Of a DNA stretch of 64,000 nt, positions 1 through 10,716 are shown one piece after another. The position numbers and the translations under genes were made by a program. A model generated the notes under the pieces. It was not told the DNA's origin, did not search any database, and saw nothing but the letters and a program-made list of their open reading frames with translations. This DNA comes from Lachnospiraceae bacterium MD329 (GTDB lineage: Bacteria > Bacillota > Clostridia > UBA1381): the NCBI GenBank assembly GCA_010206265.1, contig VIQV01000001.1:62001-126000 (forward strand). Direction: 5' to 3'. Every line of letters starts with the position of its first letter. Positions within the stretch are counted from its first letter, which is position 1.

Positions 1-3000
1 AGTCATAGGTGAGTGTATACTGAACAGTACCGCCCTTTGTCAGCTTAAAGCTCTTGCGATTTCCGTTCATATCATAATTATACTCCTTAACTGTGCCATC
101 TGTCAATGTTTCTTTTGCTAATTGTCCAAGGTTGTTATAAACAGAGGTAGTATTTACTCCGCCGCCTGTCATACTTGTACGATTTCCTTTCTTGTTGTAC
201 GCATAAGTATAGGTATCGTCTGTCGTCTTGCTTGAGCTTTTTTGCGTAAGCTGATTTAGTCCGTCATAGGTATAATTTAACGTATTTCCGTTTCTGTCAA
301 CAGTTTTTATGAGATTGCCGTTAATATCATAGGTGTTGTTTACAGTCTGTCCGAGAGCGTCTGTCTGAGAAGTACATCTGTTCAGGCTGTCATACGCATA
401 CTTTGTAACCGCATAATTACTGCTTCCGCTGACCTTATCAAGTCCGCTTACAGTCAGTGAGTTGACATCACCCGTATACATTCTCAAAACATTTCCTACG
501 CTGTCGTAGTAATACTGTACACTGTTTTTCACGGTACTTCCGTCATAGCCCATTACCTTAGTAGGCTGATTTTGCCAGTTATACTTGTACTCCGTTGTGG
601 TATAAGTAGCGCTTGAACCGGCAACATTATTTGCCGTCTGTGACTTTGTAACATTTCCGTTACCGTCATAGTAGTATTTATTCTCGGCATAAATAGTGCT
701 TGTACCATTCTTTTGGAACGGAATTTGCTCTTTTAACAATCTGCCGAGATTGTCATAAGTATTTGTGGTGGTGTTGCCGTTCTTGTCCTTGACGGAAATG
801 AGGTTGCCTAAACCGTCATAGGTGTTTATTATACTTTTGCCGTTAATGTCTGTTTCCTTGATTACATTGCCGTCTACATCATAGTTATATTGAGCGGTGT
901 ACTGGCTTGCAGTCCAATTCTCAGCCTTTGCGCGCGGTTCACGCACAGTCTTTACGTTGCCGAGGTAGTCGTAGGTGTACTCAGTAGTTGCAGTTTTTTC
1001 TGCTCCGTTTTCGGTGTAAACGGTTTCCTCTTTCACGACATTTCCGTAAAGGTCAGTGTACTGTATGTTCTTTACATTCTCGGCAGCAGTGTCGCCATAA
1101 ATAGTAGTAATTGTTTTAAACTGCTTTTCCGTAGGCAAGACTTCATATTCATATGTCTGTTTTGACAGAGTGGTACCGCTATTGTCGAGAACCTCGCTTG
1201 ATATTTTTCTTCCGAGAGCATCATATGCTGTTACTGTCTGAGACGAATTGTTTACATCGCTGTATGTCTGTACAATATCCTGTCCATCTTTATATGCATA
1301 CTCGTACGATAATATCTTTTTGCTGTCAGTCACGTTGTATTCCGATGACAAATCGCCGATACTATTATAGTTATGCTGAATTACCTTGCCGTTTTCATCG
1401 GTCTCAGTAACTTGATTTTTAACTACTTTGCTTGTCTGTGTGTTTTCATATTTAACATCATATGTATAGGTTTGGTAGCTATTATCGGGATTGATTACTT
1501 TGGTTAGGCGATTGTTTTTATCATATTCATATTTATAGATATTTCCGTTGCAATCTGTTTCCTGTTTGACATTTCCCCAACAGTCATAAACAATGTTTTG
1601 TTTAACATCATTTACTGCAGTACCATCAACATTTTTCAGATTTGATACTTTTGCGGAAGTGACATAAGCGTTTGATATGACATTATTGTTATCCGAGTAT
1701 GTGTAGTCTATAGTAGCACATTGACTCATATTACCATTTACCCCATATCGGTTTTCCCTTGTGACATTACCATGTGTATCATACTCGTATGTTGACTTTT
1801 TCTTGGTGCTGTTATTTTCTAAAACTGTACTTTCCGTTATGGTTTTATGGTCACTGCTTGGTTTGTAATTTTCTACAACAGTTGTGCTTGAATCGCGTTT
1901 ATGTTCCTTTTTTGTAGGATAATGATATGTAGAATCATATGTATATGTGGTTTTGCGGTTAGTATCGCCGTTTAATGTTTCAGTTAAAACATTTCCCCAA
2001 TCGTCGTATGTTCTTTGAATTTTATTTGTAACAAAACTGTTATGTGTTTTGTTTTCAGGGTCTGCGAATGTTTTTGTTTCCTGATTTGTACACAGATTTT
2101 TATTGTTATATGTGTACGATGTTGTTGTTCGCATAAATGCCGGGAAAGATGTTAGTCCATCAATTGTTTGTTTCCCTACACCTTCAACAGTACTGTCAGA
2201 TAACAATAATTCATCATTCTTGTATATATATGAATTAGTTGTTAATTTTATTTCTCCCTCTTTTTTAACATCTCTTTTCTCTATGCCGACTACATATTTT
2301 ATATCAGAAGGTATTTCTGCAACATTTCTGTAATACGGATAACCCGATGCTGTTGTTAACTGAGTTTTAGGGCTTGTTTCCTCTTTTATCCAGCTATCAT
2401 GAACAATGGTCTCCTGACTAACATTAAAGTTACTAAGTTTATTAGCCTCTTCGTTAAAATATCTATTTCTCAATGATGCTATATAATAGGTTGAATACGT
2501 TCTAATACCATCCGTACCAAAATTGTCTGTTGCACTTTTATTTGAAAAAGTATGTACAGCTCCTGTCGGATGAGATATTGCAGTCATATAGGAATATGGT
2601 ATCTCAGTACCATGTGCTTTTAAGTTTTTATCCGTCAGCGAAAGCATACTATATGTGTTGGTATAACTGTAACTGGTTGATAAACCTTCTGAGTCTGTAA
2701 CTACTGTCAGGTTAAATAGTTTGGGATTGGGCAAATAATTAAGGCTATCAGATATATCTTTAGTATACTCGTCGCCATCAATATCTGTATAAGTCAGTTT
2801 TACTCCAAAGATTTGGTCTTTTGTATATGTTATAGATTTTGTTGTATTTGTCGTGGGTTCTTTTACTGTAACAACTATGGTATATCTGTCTACATCAATT
2901 GTAGATTGGGTAGAATTATCATACTTTTCAATTGTTGTCTTTGGTTTATAATCAAATGTAATTTCACGCCCTACGCTATCTATTATTTTATTTAATACAT

Positions 3001-4783
3001 AGTAGTCATGAAGATTTTTACCGTAGTAAAAACGAATTTTATTGCCGAACCTATCCTCTATGCCTAACAGTTCGCCTTGTGTTCCAAAATAGCTTTTTTT
3101 GCCATCGGCTTCTGTTAATAAATAGTGTGTCGAACGTCCGTCAAATGTTGAGTTATAATAAGATAATTGCATATCTTTTAAATAATAGCCTGCAAGGTTA
3201 GAATATGTTGAGCCTTTCTCAAAACACCATGTACCTTTAGTTCCGTAATGGAAATATTCATACGGCAAATCCATTTCCACACCGTCATCATATATTGTTT
3301 CTTCTTTAATTTCGATATATGGAAAATCGAATTCCCAACCAACACCCAAATCAGAAAAGCTTCTACTTTTATTAATAAATTTTTCCTCTGTCCTATAGGG
3401 AATGTCAGGAATGTCAACATAACATACCTCTTTCATAATGCAATCCATATCATTTACTATTGATATGTTGATTTTTTCAATTCTACCATTTTTAAAGGAT
3501 ATGGTTTTGTCATACTTTCCATCATATGCATCAGTTCTAGCTTGTTCTGCCTCTCGGTAATGGTTAAATAGGCTTGCGATATTACCTCTATCCATTTGCT
3601 CATTTACATATTTTTGTTTTACGGCGCTGTATATAAAATATCTTCCGTTTTCTTGAGGTGGAACTAGCGTAAGAGTATCGGAATATTTTGCGGTTCGATT
3701 TGTTCCACCATTTGATATGGATTCCCTGTATGTTATTGTGATTTCTGCTGCCGCATCAACTCTGTAATATCCAGTTTTGCGATATTGTGAGTCGTCTGAC
3801 AGTTTAGCGACGGCATCAAACATATTAGATCTCTCTGAACTGTATACTCTATTCAAGTTTAAATCAAGACCATTTATTCCTTTTAAACTAAGGTCATTTT
3901 GAACAGTCATTAAATTACCGCTGACTGGATTAATGTCATATCCATTTGTTACTGTATAGCCACTTGTTTTTTCACTATCGTATTTGAACATAGGATATAT
4001 TGAACCATTATATAATGATACAATATCATCATTGCTAGTAGACATAAGTGATATTTCGTCAGAATCACTCGGCGCATTAGAAAGAAAAATAGTCTTTTGA
4101 TTCTCCTCATCTAACCATTCTTCCTCATTCTCATTACCCATATCAGTCGATTCAACAACACCGTTTTCTATTGCTTCATTTATTTCTGACTCCTGAAATT
4201 CACGCTCTTTTAAAACTTCATCTATTCCTAATTGCCTGAAAATAGTCGCAATATCATCCGGCTCTCCGTCATATATAATTTCAGAATTTTCTTCTACCTC
4301 AACATATTCTGACACATCCAATTCTTCTTTGACTTCCTGCCATGATTTTTCATTACTGTTTTGTTCATTTGTGTCATTGTCATCAGACATCAGACTAATC
4401 AGACTATCAGCCGTTTTTAATCCTTTTTGTTGCAAAATCTTGTATGGTGTCTCACCTGATACAGCTGATAAATTTATTGCATTGGATACATCCACCATTG
4501 AGTATCCCATGCCATATAGGGTCTTTATATCTTTTGATGTCAAAGTCATACCAGGGTCGCTAAATTGTGTTTTTTTATTGCTCAAATCATCATCCACTAT
4601 TCGCACATCATCTGGAATAGCATCTGAAACAATATTTTTTACTTTATCTATACTGTATATTATAGCCGATGAGATTTTATCTGCTATGCCTTCTCTGTCT
4701 ATCAGCTCATCTGCATATGCAATATTCGACGAAAACATTGATATTACAAGTAGGGCTGATGTAAATTTTGCTAACTTCTTCAT
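1..4783 (-). CDS. Secreted RHS/YD-repeat protein, 3' end outside window
   Basis: The frame is open from an ATG at 4783 to the window edge, about 1594 residues, so the C-terminus (where polymorphic RHS proteins carry a variable toxin tip) is missing. A signal peptide (MKKLAKFTSALLVISMFSS) is followed by an acidic linker to about residue 260, then a DUF6531-like entry segment (NPVSGNLMTVQNDLSL, near residue 300). From about residue 900 there are dozens of YD repeats (YTYDGLNQLTQ, NTYDNLGRLLKEQ, YNYDMNGNRKS). RHS repeats form a shell that encloses a C-terminal domain; the role here, toxin, adhesin or structural, cannot be told. A GAAAGGGA ribosome site precedes the ATG. It lies 19 bases after the subtilase gene, so the two are probably co-transcribed. 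Confidence 0.93.
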   Translation of the reverse strand, partial: MKKLAKFTSALLVISMFSSNIAYADELIDREGIADKISSAIIYSIDKVKNIVSDAIPDDVRIVDDDLSNKKTQFSDPGMTLTSKDIKTLYGMGYSMVDVSNAINLSAVSGETPYKILQQKGLKTADSLISLMSDDNDTNEQNSNEKSWQEVKEELDVSEYVEVEENSEIIYDGEPDDIATIFRQLGIDEVLKEREFQESEINEAIENGVVESTDMGNENEEEWLDEENQKTIFLSNAPSDSDEISLMSTSNDDIVSLYNGSIYPMFKYDSEKTSGYTVTNGYDINPVSGNLMTVQNDLSLKGINGLDLNLNRVYSSERSNMFDAVAKLSDDSQYRKTGYYRVDAAAEITITYRESISNGGTNRTAKYSDTLTLVPPQENGRYFIYSAVKQKYVNEQMDRGNIASLFNHYREAEQARTDAYDGKYDKTISFKNGRIEKINISIVNDMDCIMKEVCYVDIPDIPYRTEEKFINKSRSFSDLGVGWEFDFPYIEIKEETIYDDGVEMDLPYEYFHYGTKGTWCFEKGSTYSNLAGYYLKDMQLSYYNSTFDGRSTHYLLTEADGKKSYFGTQGELLGIEDRFGNKIRFYYGKNLHDYYVLNKIIDSVGREITFDYKPKTTIEKYDNSTQSTIDVDRYTIVVTVKEPTTNTTKSITYTKDQIFGVKLTYTDIDGDEYTKDISDSLNYLPNPKLFNLTVVTDSEGLSTSYSYTNTYSMLSLTDKNLKAHGTEIPYSYMTAISHPTGAVHTFSNKSATDNFGTDGIRTYSTYYIASLRNRYFNEEANKLSNFNVSQETIVHDSWIKEETSPKTQLTTASGYPYYRNVAEIPSDIKYVVGIEKRDVKKEGEIKLTTNSYIYKNDELLLSDSTVEGVGKQTIDGLTSFPAFMRTTTSYTYNNKNLCTNQETKTFADPENKTHNSFVTNKIQRTYDDWGNVLTETLNGDTNRKTTYTYDSTYHYPTKKEHKRDSSTTVVENYKPSSDHKTITESTVLENNSTKKKSTYEYDTHGNVTRENRYGVNGNMSQCATIDYTYSDNNNVISNAYVTSAKVSNLKNVDGTAVNDVKQNIVYDCWGNVKQETDCNGNIYKYEYDKNNRLTKVINPDNSYQTYTYDVKYENTQTSKVVKNQVTETDENGKVIQHNYNSIGDLSSEYNVTDSKKILSYEYAYKDGQDIVQTYSDVNNSSQTVTAYDALGRKISSEVLDNSGTTLSKQTYEYEVLPTEKQFKTITTIYGDTAAENVKNIQYTDLYGNVVKEETVYTENGAEKTATTEYTYDYLGNVKTVREPRAKAENWTASQYTAQYNYDVDGNVIKETDINGKSIINTYDGLGNLISVKDKNGNTTTNTYDNLGRLLKEQIPFQKNGTSTIYAENKYYYDGNGNVTKSQTANNVAGSSATYTTTEYKYNWQNQPTKVMGYDGSTVKNSVQYYYDSVGNVLRMYTGDVNSLTVSGLDKVSGSSNYAVTKYAYDSLNRCTSQTDALGQTVNNTYDINGNLIKTVDRNGNTLNYTYDGLNQLTQKSSSKTTDDTYTYAYNKKGNRTSMTGGGVNTTSVYNNLGQLAKETLTDGTVKEYNYDMNGNRKSFKLTKGGTVQYTLTYD

Positions 4784-4802
4784 AATTATTTCCCTTTCTA
4801 TA

Positions 4803-7800
4803 TTATTGAGCTGTAACCGTTATTTTTGTTGTCCCATTTGTTAGTGCTTTAAATCCAATCAAATTAATAGTACCTGATATTGATGATAGCGGTTTATTAA
4901 CCTTAAATTGAATTTGTGAATTACTTTTTGATAGCAACGTAATATCAGTATCAGTTATATTCCCAATAATCTTATCTTTTTTCCATGTTTGTGCACAAAT
5001 ATCATCCAAGCTAAGTTTTGAATTGTCATATGTTACAGTAAAAACTTTATCGTGTATATTTGCTATGTTAGCATTCACAGCTACGATATATTGATCTCCT
5101 TTTTGAATATTAATTTCATTTATCACTGTATCCCCTGAAGGTTCGTAATAGAAAGAAAAATAAATTTTGTATGGAAAATCATATAGCTTAATCCATCCTT
5201 TATTTAATCCTGTTTTTAATGAATTTGGGGTATAGCTCACCGTATAACTATTATTAGTTGTTGATATATCTAAATATTGTGCATAGTATATAGATGTTTC
5301 AGCATATAAATAATCATCTCCAATATATATTGAAGCAGAAGCATCTCCAAACTTGCATATACCACTTAATGTTAGCATACCATTATCTACATATATAGAG
5401 TCTAAACTAAAAGCATCACTTGCAAATTCAGGTATAAGTGTCGGACTCAAATAATTAATCTCAGTATTACTAAATCCACATTGTTTGCATTGATTTCTAC
5501 CCGCAGCATATAACCCATTGTCATTCAAGAATAATGTGTGATTTCCACCAGTGGAAACAGCTGTATAATTTCCGGGTATTTTAGTAATGCTCTTAACAGT
5601 TGTAGAAGTATATCCTAATCCTAGCTCTCCATAGGCATTTAGACCACATCCATATACAGTACCATCAGCTTTTAAAAATACCGTAGCAGTATTAGATGAA
5701 ACATCTTCCACATTATCAATATTTATCTGTGTAATATCCGTTCTACTATTTAAAGTTCCATCGCCTAACTGACCATATGCATTACTACCACAGGCATATA
5801 CCGTCTTATCTGACTTTATAAAAAAGCTGTTATTTATTCCAGCAACTATTTTATCTACATTTGTAACATCTAAAACTGTTGGGGTATAGCATTTTTCGCT
5901 TGTTTGACTGCCTAATGCGCTATTACTTGCTCGTCCCCATCCATATACAGTGCCACTTTGTGTTTGTGCCAACGCATGATAATGACCCGCACTAATTTGG
6001 TTAATATTGCTTATACCCGTCACAAGTTGCGGTGTTGTATAAAAAGGATAGGAACTTCCATTTCCTACTTGACCATCTTTATTATTACCCCACACATAAA
6101 CCCTTCCACTAGAATCTAATGCCATAGAAAATTGATGTCCTGCAGCAATATCAACAATATTAGTTAAACCTAACACTTGCCATGTAGATTCATATCCATC
6201 TCCAATATATCCATCCACATAACCTACACCCAGCTGACCATAATTATTCATACCGATAGAACGCACAGTGCCATCACTTAACAATATTAAATTATGGTCA
6301 CCGCGTGTGCTTATTTTTCTAACAACAAAAGATTTAGAAGTTCCATATGGTGGTTTTACACCAAACATTTTATATCCTGGCGCACTGACATCATTATCAC
6401 CCCAATAATAATTACCATCCATTGCTGCTAAATTTCCAAAAATATATGCACTGTTATCAACCATTACGGATGAATGATATCCTCCGGCTGAGATTTGGCT
6501 TATCCTTTGCAGTGTCGAAGTAAGTAAAGCGTTTTCATCGTTGGTATCTGTTAGACCTATTTCGTCAACATTACTTGTTTCCTCGCTTATGGTAGAGATT
6601 TGGTTTTCAAAATATAAAGATTTTATATTAGACGGTGTGCCATTTATTAAAGTAGTATCTTGTGTACTTGTTAAAAGATAATCTTTTAACAATGGAATCT
6701 GTAATTCATTATTATCTAAAAGTATATTTGCAATTATACCACTTATGTAAGCAGCTGATGATGATGTGCCTGAACTGTTACCATATTCATTTTCAGGTAT
6801 TGATGATTTAACGCTCATACCATTTACCGCAATATCAATAGCCTCACCATAATTTGAAAAATAAGCAAGGTTGTTATCCGTATCAATAGCTCCAACAGAA
6901 ATTATGTTGTTTAAATCAAAAGATGCAGGATAAAATGCAGCTTTGTCTATATTTTTAGCTTGATTACCTGCCGCACAAACAAATAACATATCTGAATTTT
7001 CCATTGTTTCTTTTAGCGCCTCATTGTTGTCACTTGAACCAAAACTACAATTTACTACTTTTGCTCCTATTTGTTCGGCATAGTTTATCGCCTTAATAAT
7101 ATTGCTTGTATATCCGCTGCCACTCTCGAAAGCTTTTAATGGTAGTATTTTAGCATTAGAATGAACACCTTGTATTTCATCAGAATTTCCGGCAATAATA
7201 CCTGCAACATGAGTACCGTGACTGTATTCAACTATTTGAGTATGGTCATAGGATAAGTTAGTATTGTTGACAAAATCCCATCCCGAAACGTCATCAATAT
7301 ATCCATTATTATCCGTACCACTGTCATTTTTTGTTTCGTCTTCATTTACAAATATATTGTCTTTAAGAGCTTCGTGTTCTATGTCAATACCGGAATCTAT
7401 AACAGCCACAATTATATCGTTTGAAAGTGCAGAATCACTATATTCTACAGATATATCATCTGCAAAAACATCATCAGGATTTAATGGTCTGATTGTTGCT
7501 ATAGCATTATTAATGTTGAGCGTCTCGGTTGAGAGGTCTATCTCCTTCTCTGTCGCTGACAAAATAAGCTTATAGTCTTTTTGAATATACGATATATTAT
7601 CATTATCTGATTTTAGATCATCTATATATGAGTCAACGTCTATATTTGAAGCGACTTGTATTGTATCAAAAAACGGTGATACAAATATACCGTCTTCTAC
7701 TTTTTCACCTTCACTGTTAATGTATCTGACGATAAGCTGTACACATGGTTCAACATAATTGTTCTCATTATTAATTTCTTCCTGTAATGCAGCGCTGTCA

Positions 7801-7931
7801 TCCAAGTTGAATATTTCTAAACCGTTCATATTTTTCCATAAGGAACTCTCTGCTCCAACTACACAAGGAAAAATATTTATTAGCATAGAAATAACGACGC
7901 ATATTGCGTTGATTTGTAGTAGTTTTCTCAT
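4803..7931 (-). CDS. Secreted subtilisin-like protease (S8) with RCC1 repeats and a cohesin-like tail
   Basis: 1042 residues with a signal peptide ending near residue 27. The S8 domain spans about 170-410: Asp179 in AVIDSGID, His238 in YSHGTHVAG, the oxyanion Asn323 in CAAGN and Ser390 in NSSGTSSSA. The usual GTSMAAP is GTSSSAA, which still keeps the serine. About seven RCC1-type repeats follow (residues 480-830), such as VYVWGNNKDGQVGNG and VYGCGLNAYGELGLG, predicting a beta-propeller. The last ~110 residues resemble a cohesin/dockerin-type beta sandwich (FTVTYDNSKLSL). There is no membrane anchor or sorting motif. It is first gene of an operon with the RHS gene, so it may process or accompany the RHS protein; that is inference. 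Confidence 0.9.
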   Translation of the reverse strand: MRKLLQINAICVVISMLINIFPCVVGAESSLWKNMNGLEIFNLDDSAALQEEINNENNYVEPCVQLIVRYINSEGEKVEDGIFVSPFFDTIQVASNIDVDSYIDDLKSDNDNISYIQKDYKLILSATEKEIDLSTETLNINNAIATIRPLNPDDVFADDISVEYSDSALSNDIIVAVIDSGIDIEHEALKDNIFVNEDETKNDSGTDNNGYIDDVSGWDFVNNTNLSYDHTQIVEYSHGTHVAGIIAGNSDEIQGVHSNAKILPLKAFESGSGYTSNIIKAINYAEQIGAKVVNCSFGSSDNNEALKETMENSDMLFVCAAGNQAKNIDKAAFYPASFDLNNIISVGAIDTDNNLAYFSNYGEAIDIAVNGMSVKSSIPENEYGNSSGTSSSAAYISGIIANILLDNNELQIPLLKDYLLTSTQDTTLINGTPSNIKSLYFENQISTISEETSNVDEIGLTDTNDENALLTSTLQRISQISAGGYHSSVMVDNSAYIFGNLAAMDGNYYWGDNDVSAPGYKMFGVKPPYGTSKSFVVRKISTRGDHNLILLSDGTVRSIGMNNYGQLGVGYVDGYIGDGYESTWQVLGLTNIVDIAAGHQFSMALDSSGRVYVWGNNKDGQVGNGSSYPFYTTPQLVTGISNINQISAGHYHALAQTQSGTVYGWGRASNSALGSQTSEKCYTPTVLDVTNVDKIVAGINNSFFIKSDKTVYACGSNAYGQLGDGTLNSRTDITQINIDNVEDVSSNTATVFLKADGTVYGCGLNAYGELGLGYTSTTVKSITKIPGNYTAVSTGGNHTLFLNDNGLYAAGRNQCKQCGFSNTEINYLSPTLIPEFASDAFSLDSIYVDNGMLTLSGICKFGDASASIYIGDDYLYAETSIYYAQYLDISTTNNSYTVSYTPNSLKTGLNKGWIKLYDFPYKIYFSFYYEPSGDTVINEINIQKGDQYIVAVNANIANIHDKVFTVTYDNSKLSLDDICAQTWKKDKIIGNITDTDITLLSKSNSQIQFKVNKPLSSISGTINLIGFKALTNGTTKITVTAQ

Positions 7932-8290
7932 TTCAACACCTATTCCTTTCTCTCTAAGTGATATGATTTTTTTTTTGATGTGATATTACACATAAAAATA
8001 TTGCTAAAAAAAACAAAAAATCACTTAAAATGCTATGTCATGACAAATTCCCTCCTAGTTATATTTGTAATATTACATCTTTATATAACCATTTTTACCA
8101 TTATCATTCTTGTTTTTAAAGTTTTTAGAGTGAATTTGCAATATTTGAACGTATATTTTGTAATTTAGGCAACCATTCATAGACTAAAGGCAAATATTAT
8201 ATTGCTAATATTTTATTATAATTTGTCGGGTTTTAATGTAAAATATATACGAAAAGCAAAGTTATACTTGAAATAAATAAGGTGAATATA
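7932..8290. other. AT-rich divergent intergenic region
   Basis: About 360 bases between the subtilase gene (leftward) and the XRE gene (rightward); no gene of useful length is seen. The subtilase has an AGAAAGGAATAGGTG ribosome site just upstream. Paired 8-base arms TAAGTGAT (7955-7962) and ATCACTTA (8020-8027) form a spaced inverted repeat that could bind a regulator. A loose TTGTCG / TATA-type promoter may sit near 8225-8255 for the rightward operon. No terminator is apparent. Confidence 0.45.
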
Positions 8291-8626
8291 ATGATTGATT
8301 ATAAAAAAGCGGGGCAAAGAATACAAACTCAGAGAAAAATTCTAGGGTTGACGCAGGAAGTAGTATCTGAAAAAGTAGGAATAACTCCAAGTTTTTTCTC
8401 CCTAATTGAATCTGGTACTAGAAAAGCTGGAATTAAAACATTTGTCAGCATTTCCAAAACTTTAGGAATTTCCTTAGATTATATTTTTGATATTGAAACA
8501 GATAAATCATTGATAAAAGATTTTGACTCGTTTGAATATCAGATTATTAATAATCTAAAAAACATCTCTGAAAATCACAAAAATCTTGTGTTGGACTTGG
8601 TAATTTCAATACAAAAGAATTTATAG
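8291..8626 (+). CDS. XRE-family HTH regulator at the head of the agr operon
   Basis: 111 residues. The ATG at 8291 is preferred over the in-frame GTG at 8282 because AAGGTG lies just before it. The N-terminal Cro/C1-type helix-turn-helix (residues 5-60) reads RIQTQRKILGLTQEVVSEKV and then GITPSFFSLIESGTRK. The tail of about 45 residues has no recognised domain. It is 16 bases ahead of the LytTR regulator in the same orientation, so it is probably the first gene of the agr operon and may control it or the element. Its targets are not known. Confidence 0.85.
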   Translation: MIDYKKAGQRIQTQRKILGLTQEVVSEKVGITPSFFSLIESGTRKAGIKTFVSISKTLGISLDYIFDIETDKSLIKDFDSFEYQIINNLKNISENHKNLVLDLVISIQKNL

Positions 8627-8642
8627 AAAGGTAATTATAATT

Positions 8643-9347
8643 ATGAACGTAGCATTATGTGACGATGATATTATTTTTTTAGATGGTTTAAAGCAAGAAT
8701 TATTGCAATATGATTGTGATATATTTGCTTTTAGCTCAGCGGAGGAATTATTGTCTTCCACGCTATGTTTTGATATAGCTTTTTTGGACATTGAACTTGA
8801 CAATAATATAAGTGGATTTCAAATAGTTAAAGCTTTAAGAAACAATAATAAAAAATGTATTATTTCTTTTTTCACTAATTATAATAAATATGCTATCAAA
8901 GGTTATGAATATCAGCCATTTCGTTACTTCTTAAAAACTGAGCCGAAAGAATTGATTAAGAAGCGCATAAAAGAAGTTTTTACCGAGTATAACAGACGTC
9001 AAAAAATAATATCCGGCACATATAATGGATATGCATTTCGCACTTCTTTAGATGATATTTACTATATAAGTATATCTAATCACGTAATTACTTTACATAC
9101 AACAAAAGGCAATTTTGAACTTTATAGACAAATGAAAGATTTATGCACTGAATTACAGAATTGTGGGTTTTTTCGATGCCACAGAAGCTATATGGTAAAT
9201 TTACATCATATATACGTTATGCGCAGTGATAATGTTTTTGTATTGGATGATCAACAGCATACCACCATCCCCATCGGTATCCGATATAAAACGGCGGCAG
9301 AAAATTATTACTTAAAAGAAGTTTTAGTAGGAGATGAGAGTATATGA
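8643..9347 (+). CDS. AgrA-like LytTR response regulator
   Basis: 234 residues. The receiver domain has the acidic pocket (ALCDDD) and phospho-acceptor Asp49 (AFLDIEL); the usual switch lysine is in FLKTEP. The C-terminal LytTR DNA-binding domain (about 130-230) has the typical FFRCHRSYMVNLHHI motif. In the AgrA/ComE family, phosphorylation by the AgrC kinase lets the LytTR domain bind paired direct repeats and switch on the autoinducer operon. Its stop overlaps the kinase start by four bases (ATGA), implying translational coupling. The symbol agrA is withheld because orthology is by family only. Confidence 0.9.
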   Translation: MNVALCDDDIIFLDGLKQELLQYDCDIFAFSSAEELLSSTLCFDIAFLDIELDNNISGFQIVKALRNNNKKCIISFFTNYNKYAIKGYEYQPFRYFLKTEPKELIKKRIKEVFTEYNRRQKIISGTYNGYAFRTSLDDIYYISISNHVITLHTTKGNFELYRQMKDLCTELQNCGFFRCHRSYMVNLHHIYVMRSDNVFVLDDQQHTTIPIGIRYKTAAENYYLKEVLVGDESI

Positions 9348-10648
9348 GTATTTTTGTAGAAATTGTAAATTCTATATTTGAGGTATTTATAGTATTGTTC
9401 TTTTTTAAACAAACCTTATCCTCAAAGTCGCAGAAAAAATGGATAAAATATTCCACTGTTATAATAATTTCCACAATACATATAGTCCGCTCATTTGCTC
9501 ATATTCCTACATATATAAATTTTTGCATAACATTTGCTCTTTGGTGTGTTTTTCTAATATTATTATTTGATGGATCACAGATACGCAAAATCATCATGAT
9601 ATCAATCTACTTTGTGATATTTATTGTTTGTGATATGCTTACAAGATTTATTGTTGCATCAATTTTAAATATTACATATAGTACATCTAGTCCAACAGGA
9701 TTAGAGCGATATTTAGGGATGGTAATAAGTTTAATATTAAACTTTGTGATGATTTATTCTGTTTCCCTATTCATAAGAAAACGACAGATCACATTGTCTT
9801 TGAAATATTGGATAATGTTATTATTATTCCCTTTATTTAGTTTGTTCATTGTTATTTGTACTGATTCTCTTATATTGTTAGCAAATATACATAATATAAA
9901 GTATATCATTTTACTTCTTATAATTGTATTAGGATTATTGTATTTTAACACTGTTGTATTTGAATTTATAGATAGCTATTCTTCAAAATTGCAGTTAGAG
10001 GCGGCGCAGGAACTAATAGCAGCACAAGAAGAAAACTATCAATTATTAGAAAGTAATGAAACAACACTACGCATATTACAGCATAATATTAACAAACATA
10101 TGGAAATCATGAATAATATAGTTTCTAATGATGTGCCTGTGGCAAAAGAATTTGCACAAAGTTTAAAAGATTTAACTGCTGTGCCTCTTGGTATTGTTTA
10201 TACAAACGATATGATACTTGATGCCATTTTAAATTTGGAATGCAAAAAAGCCGCAGCAGCTAAAATACAGTACACGGTCAAAGTAAATCGTATTACTGAA
10301 CCATTAAATATTATATCTGCGGATAAAAGTACAATATTATGTAATGCTATTGACAATGCTATAGAAGCATGTTATCAAATGAGAGAAAAATTCATCATAA
10401 TTGATATAGCTTCTGATAAACAGTATATTAAAGTACAAATTGAAAACTCATCTTTACCAATCAAGATAAAAGATAATACAATCTTAACATCAAAGAAAAA
10501 TACTGCGTTGCACGGCTTTGGCTTAAAGAGTATGAAACAGGCAATAAAAAAATACAATGGACATCTGAATATTTCATATAAGGATGGAATTACGACTTTA
10601 ATTATTCTAATGGATAATTCTCAAGAACAAATTCACGCTAAAATTTAA
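9344..10648 (+). CDS. AgrC-like GHKL sensor histidine kinase
   Basis: 434 residues. Six or so hydrophobic membrane segments fill residues 1-210, as in AgrC receptors for cyclic peptides. A coiled linker leads to the dimerisation/phospho-acceptor segment (LQHNINKHME, His in LQH) and a GHKL ATPase domain with N-box AIDNAIEACY and G-box HGFGLKSMKQA. It starts on the last bases of the regulator gene and is followed by agrB and agrD, so its expected ligand is the thiolactone made from the AgrD encoded at 11292. Confidence 0.9.
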   Translation: MSIFVEIVNSIFEVFIVLFFFKQTLSSKSQKKWIKYSTVIIISTIHIVRSFAHIPTYINFCITFALWCVFLILLFDGSQIRKIIMISIYFVIFIVCDMLTRFIVASILNITYSTSSPTGLERYLGMVISLILNFVMIYSVSLFIRKRQITLSLKYWIMLLLFPLFSLFIVICTDSLILLANIHNIKYIILLLIIVLGLLYFNTVVFEFIDSYSSKLQLEAAQELIAAQEENYQLLESNETTLRILQHNINKHMEIMNNIVSNDVPVAKEFAQSLKDLTAVPLGIVYTNDMILDAILNLECKKAAAAKIQYTVKVNRITEPLNIISADKSTILCNAIDNAIEACYQMREKFIIIDIASDKQYIKVQIENSSLPIKIKDNTILTSKKNTALHGFGLKSMKQAIKKYNGHLNISYKDGITTLIILMDNSQEQIHAKI

Positions 10649-10716
10649 TATATTCACTCTTTTTTGTAGCGTTTTTTAATTCAACTTGCTATACTTTTGG
10701 AGAAGGGATGATTTTT

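Noticed and set aside
890-3463. Several plus-strand ORFs of 60-91 codons opposite the RHS gene
   Set aside because: They lie in antisense frames of a long, clearly coding RHS/YD-repeat frame, with no ribosome sites and no recognisable product.
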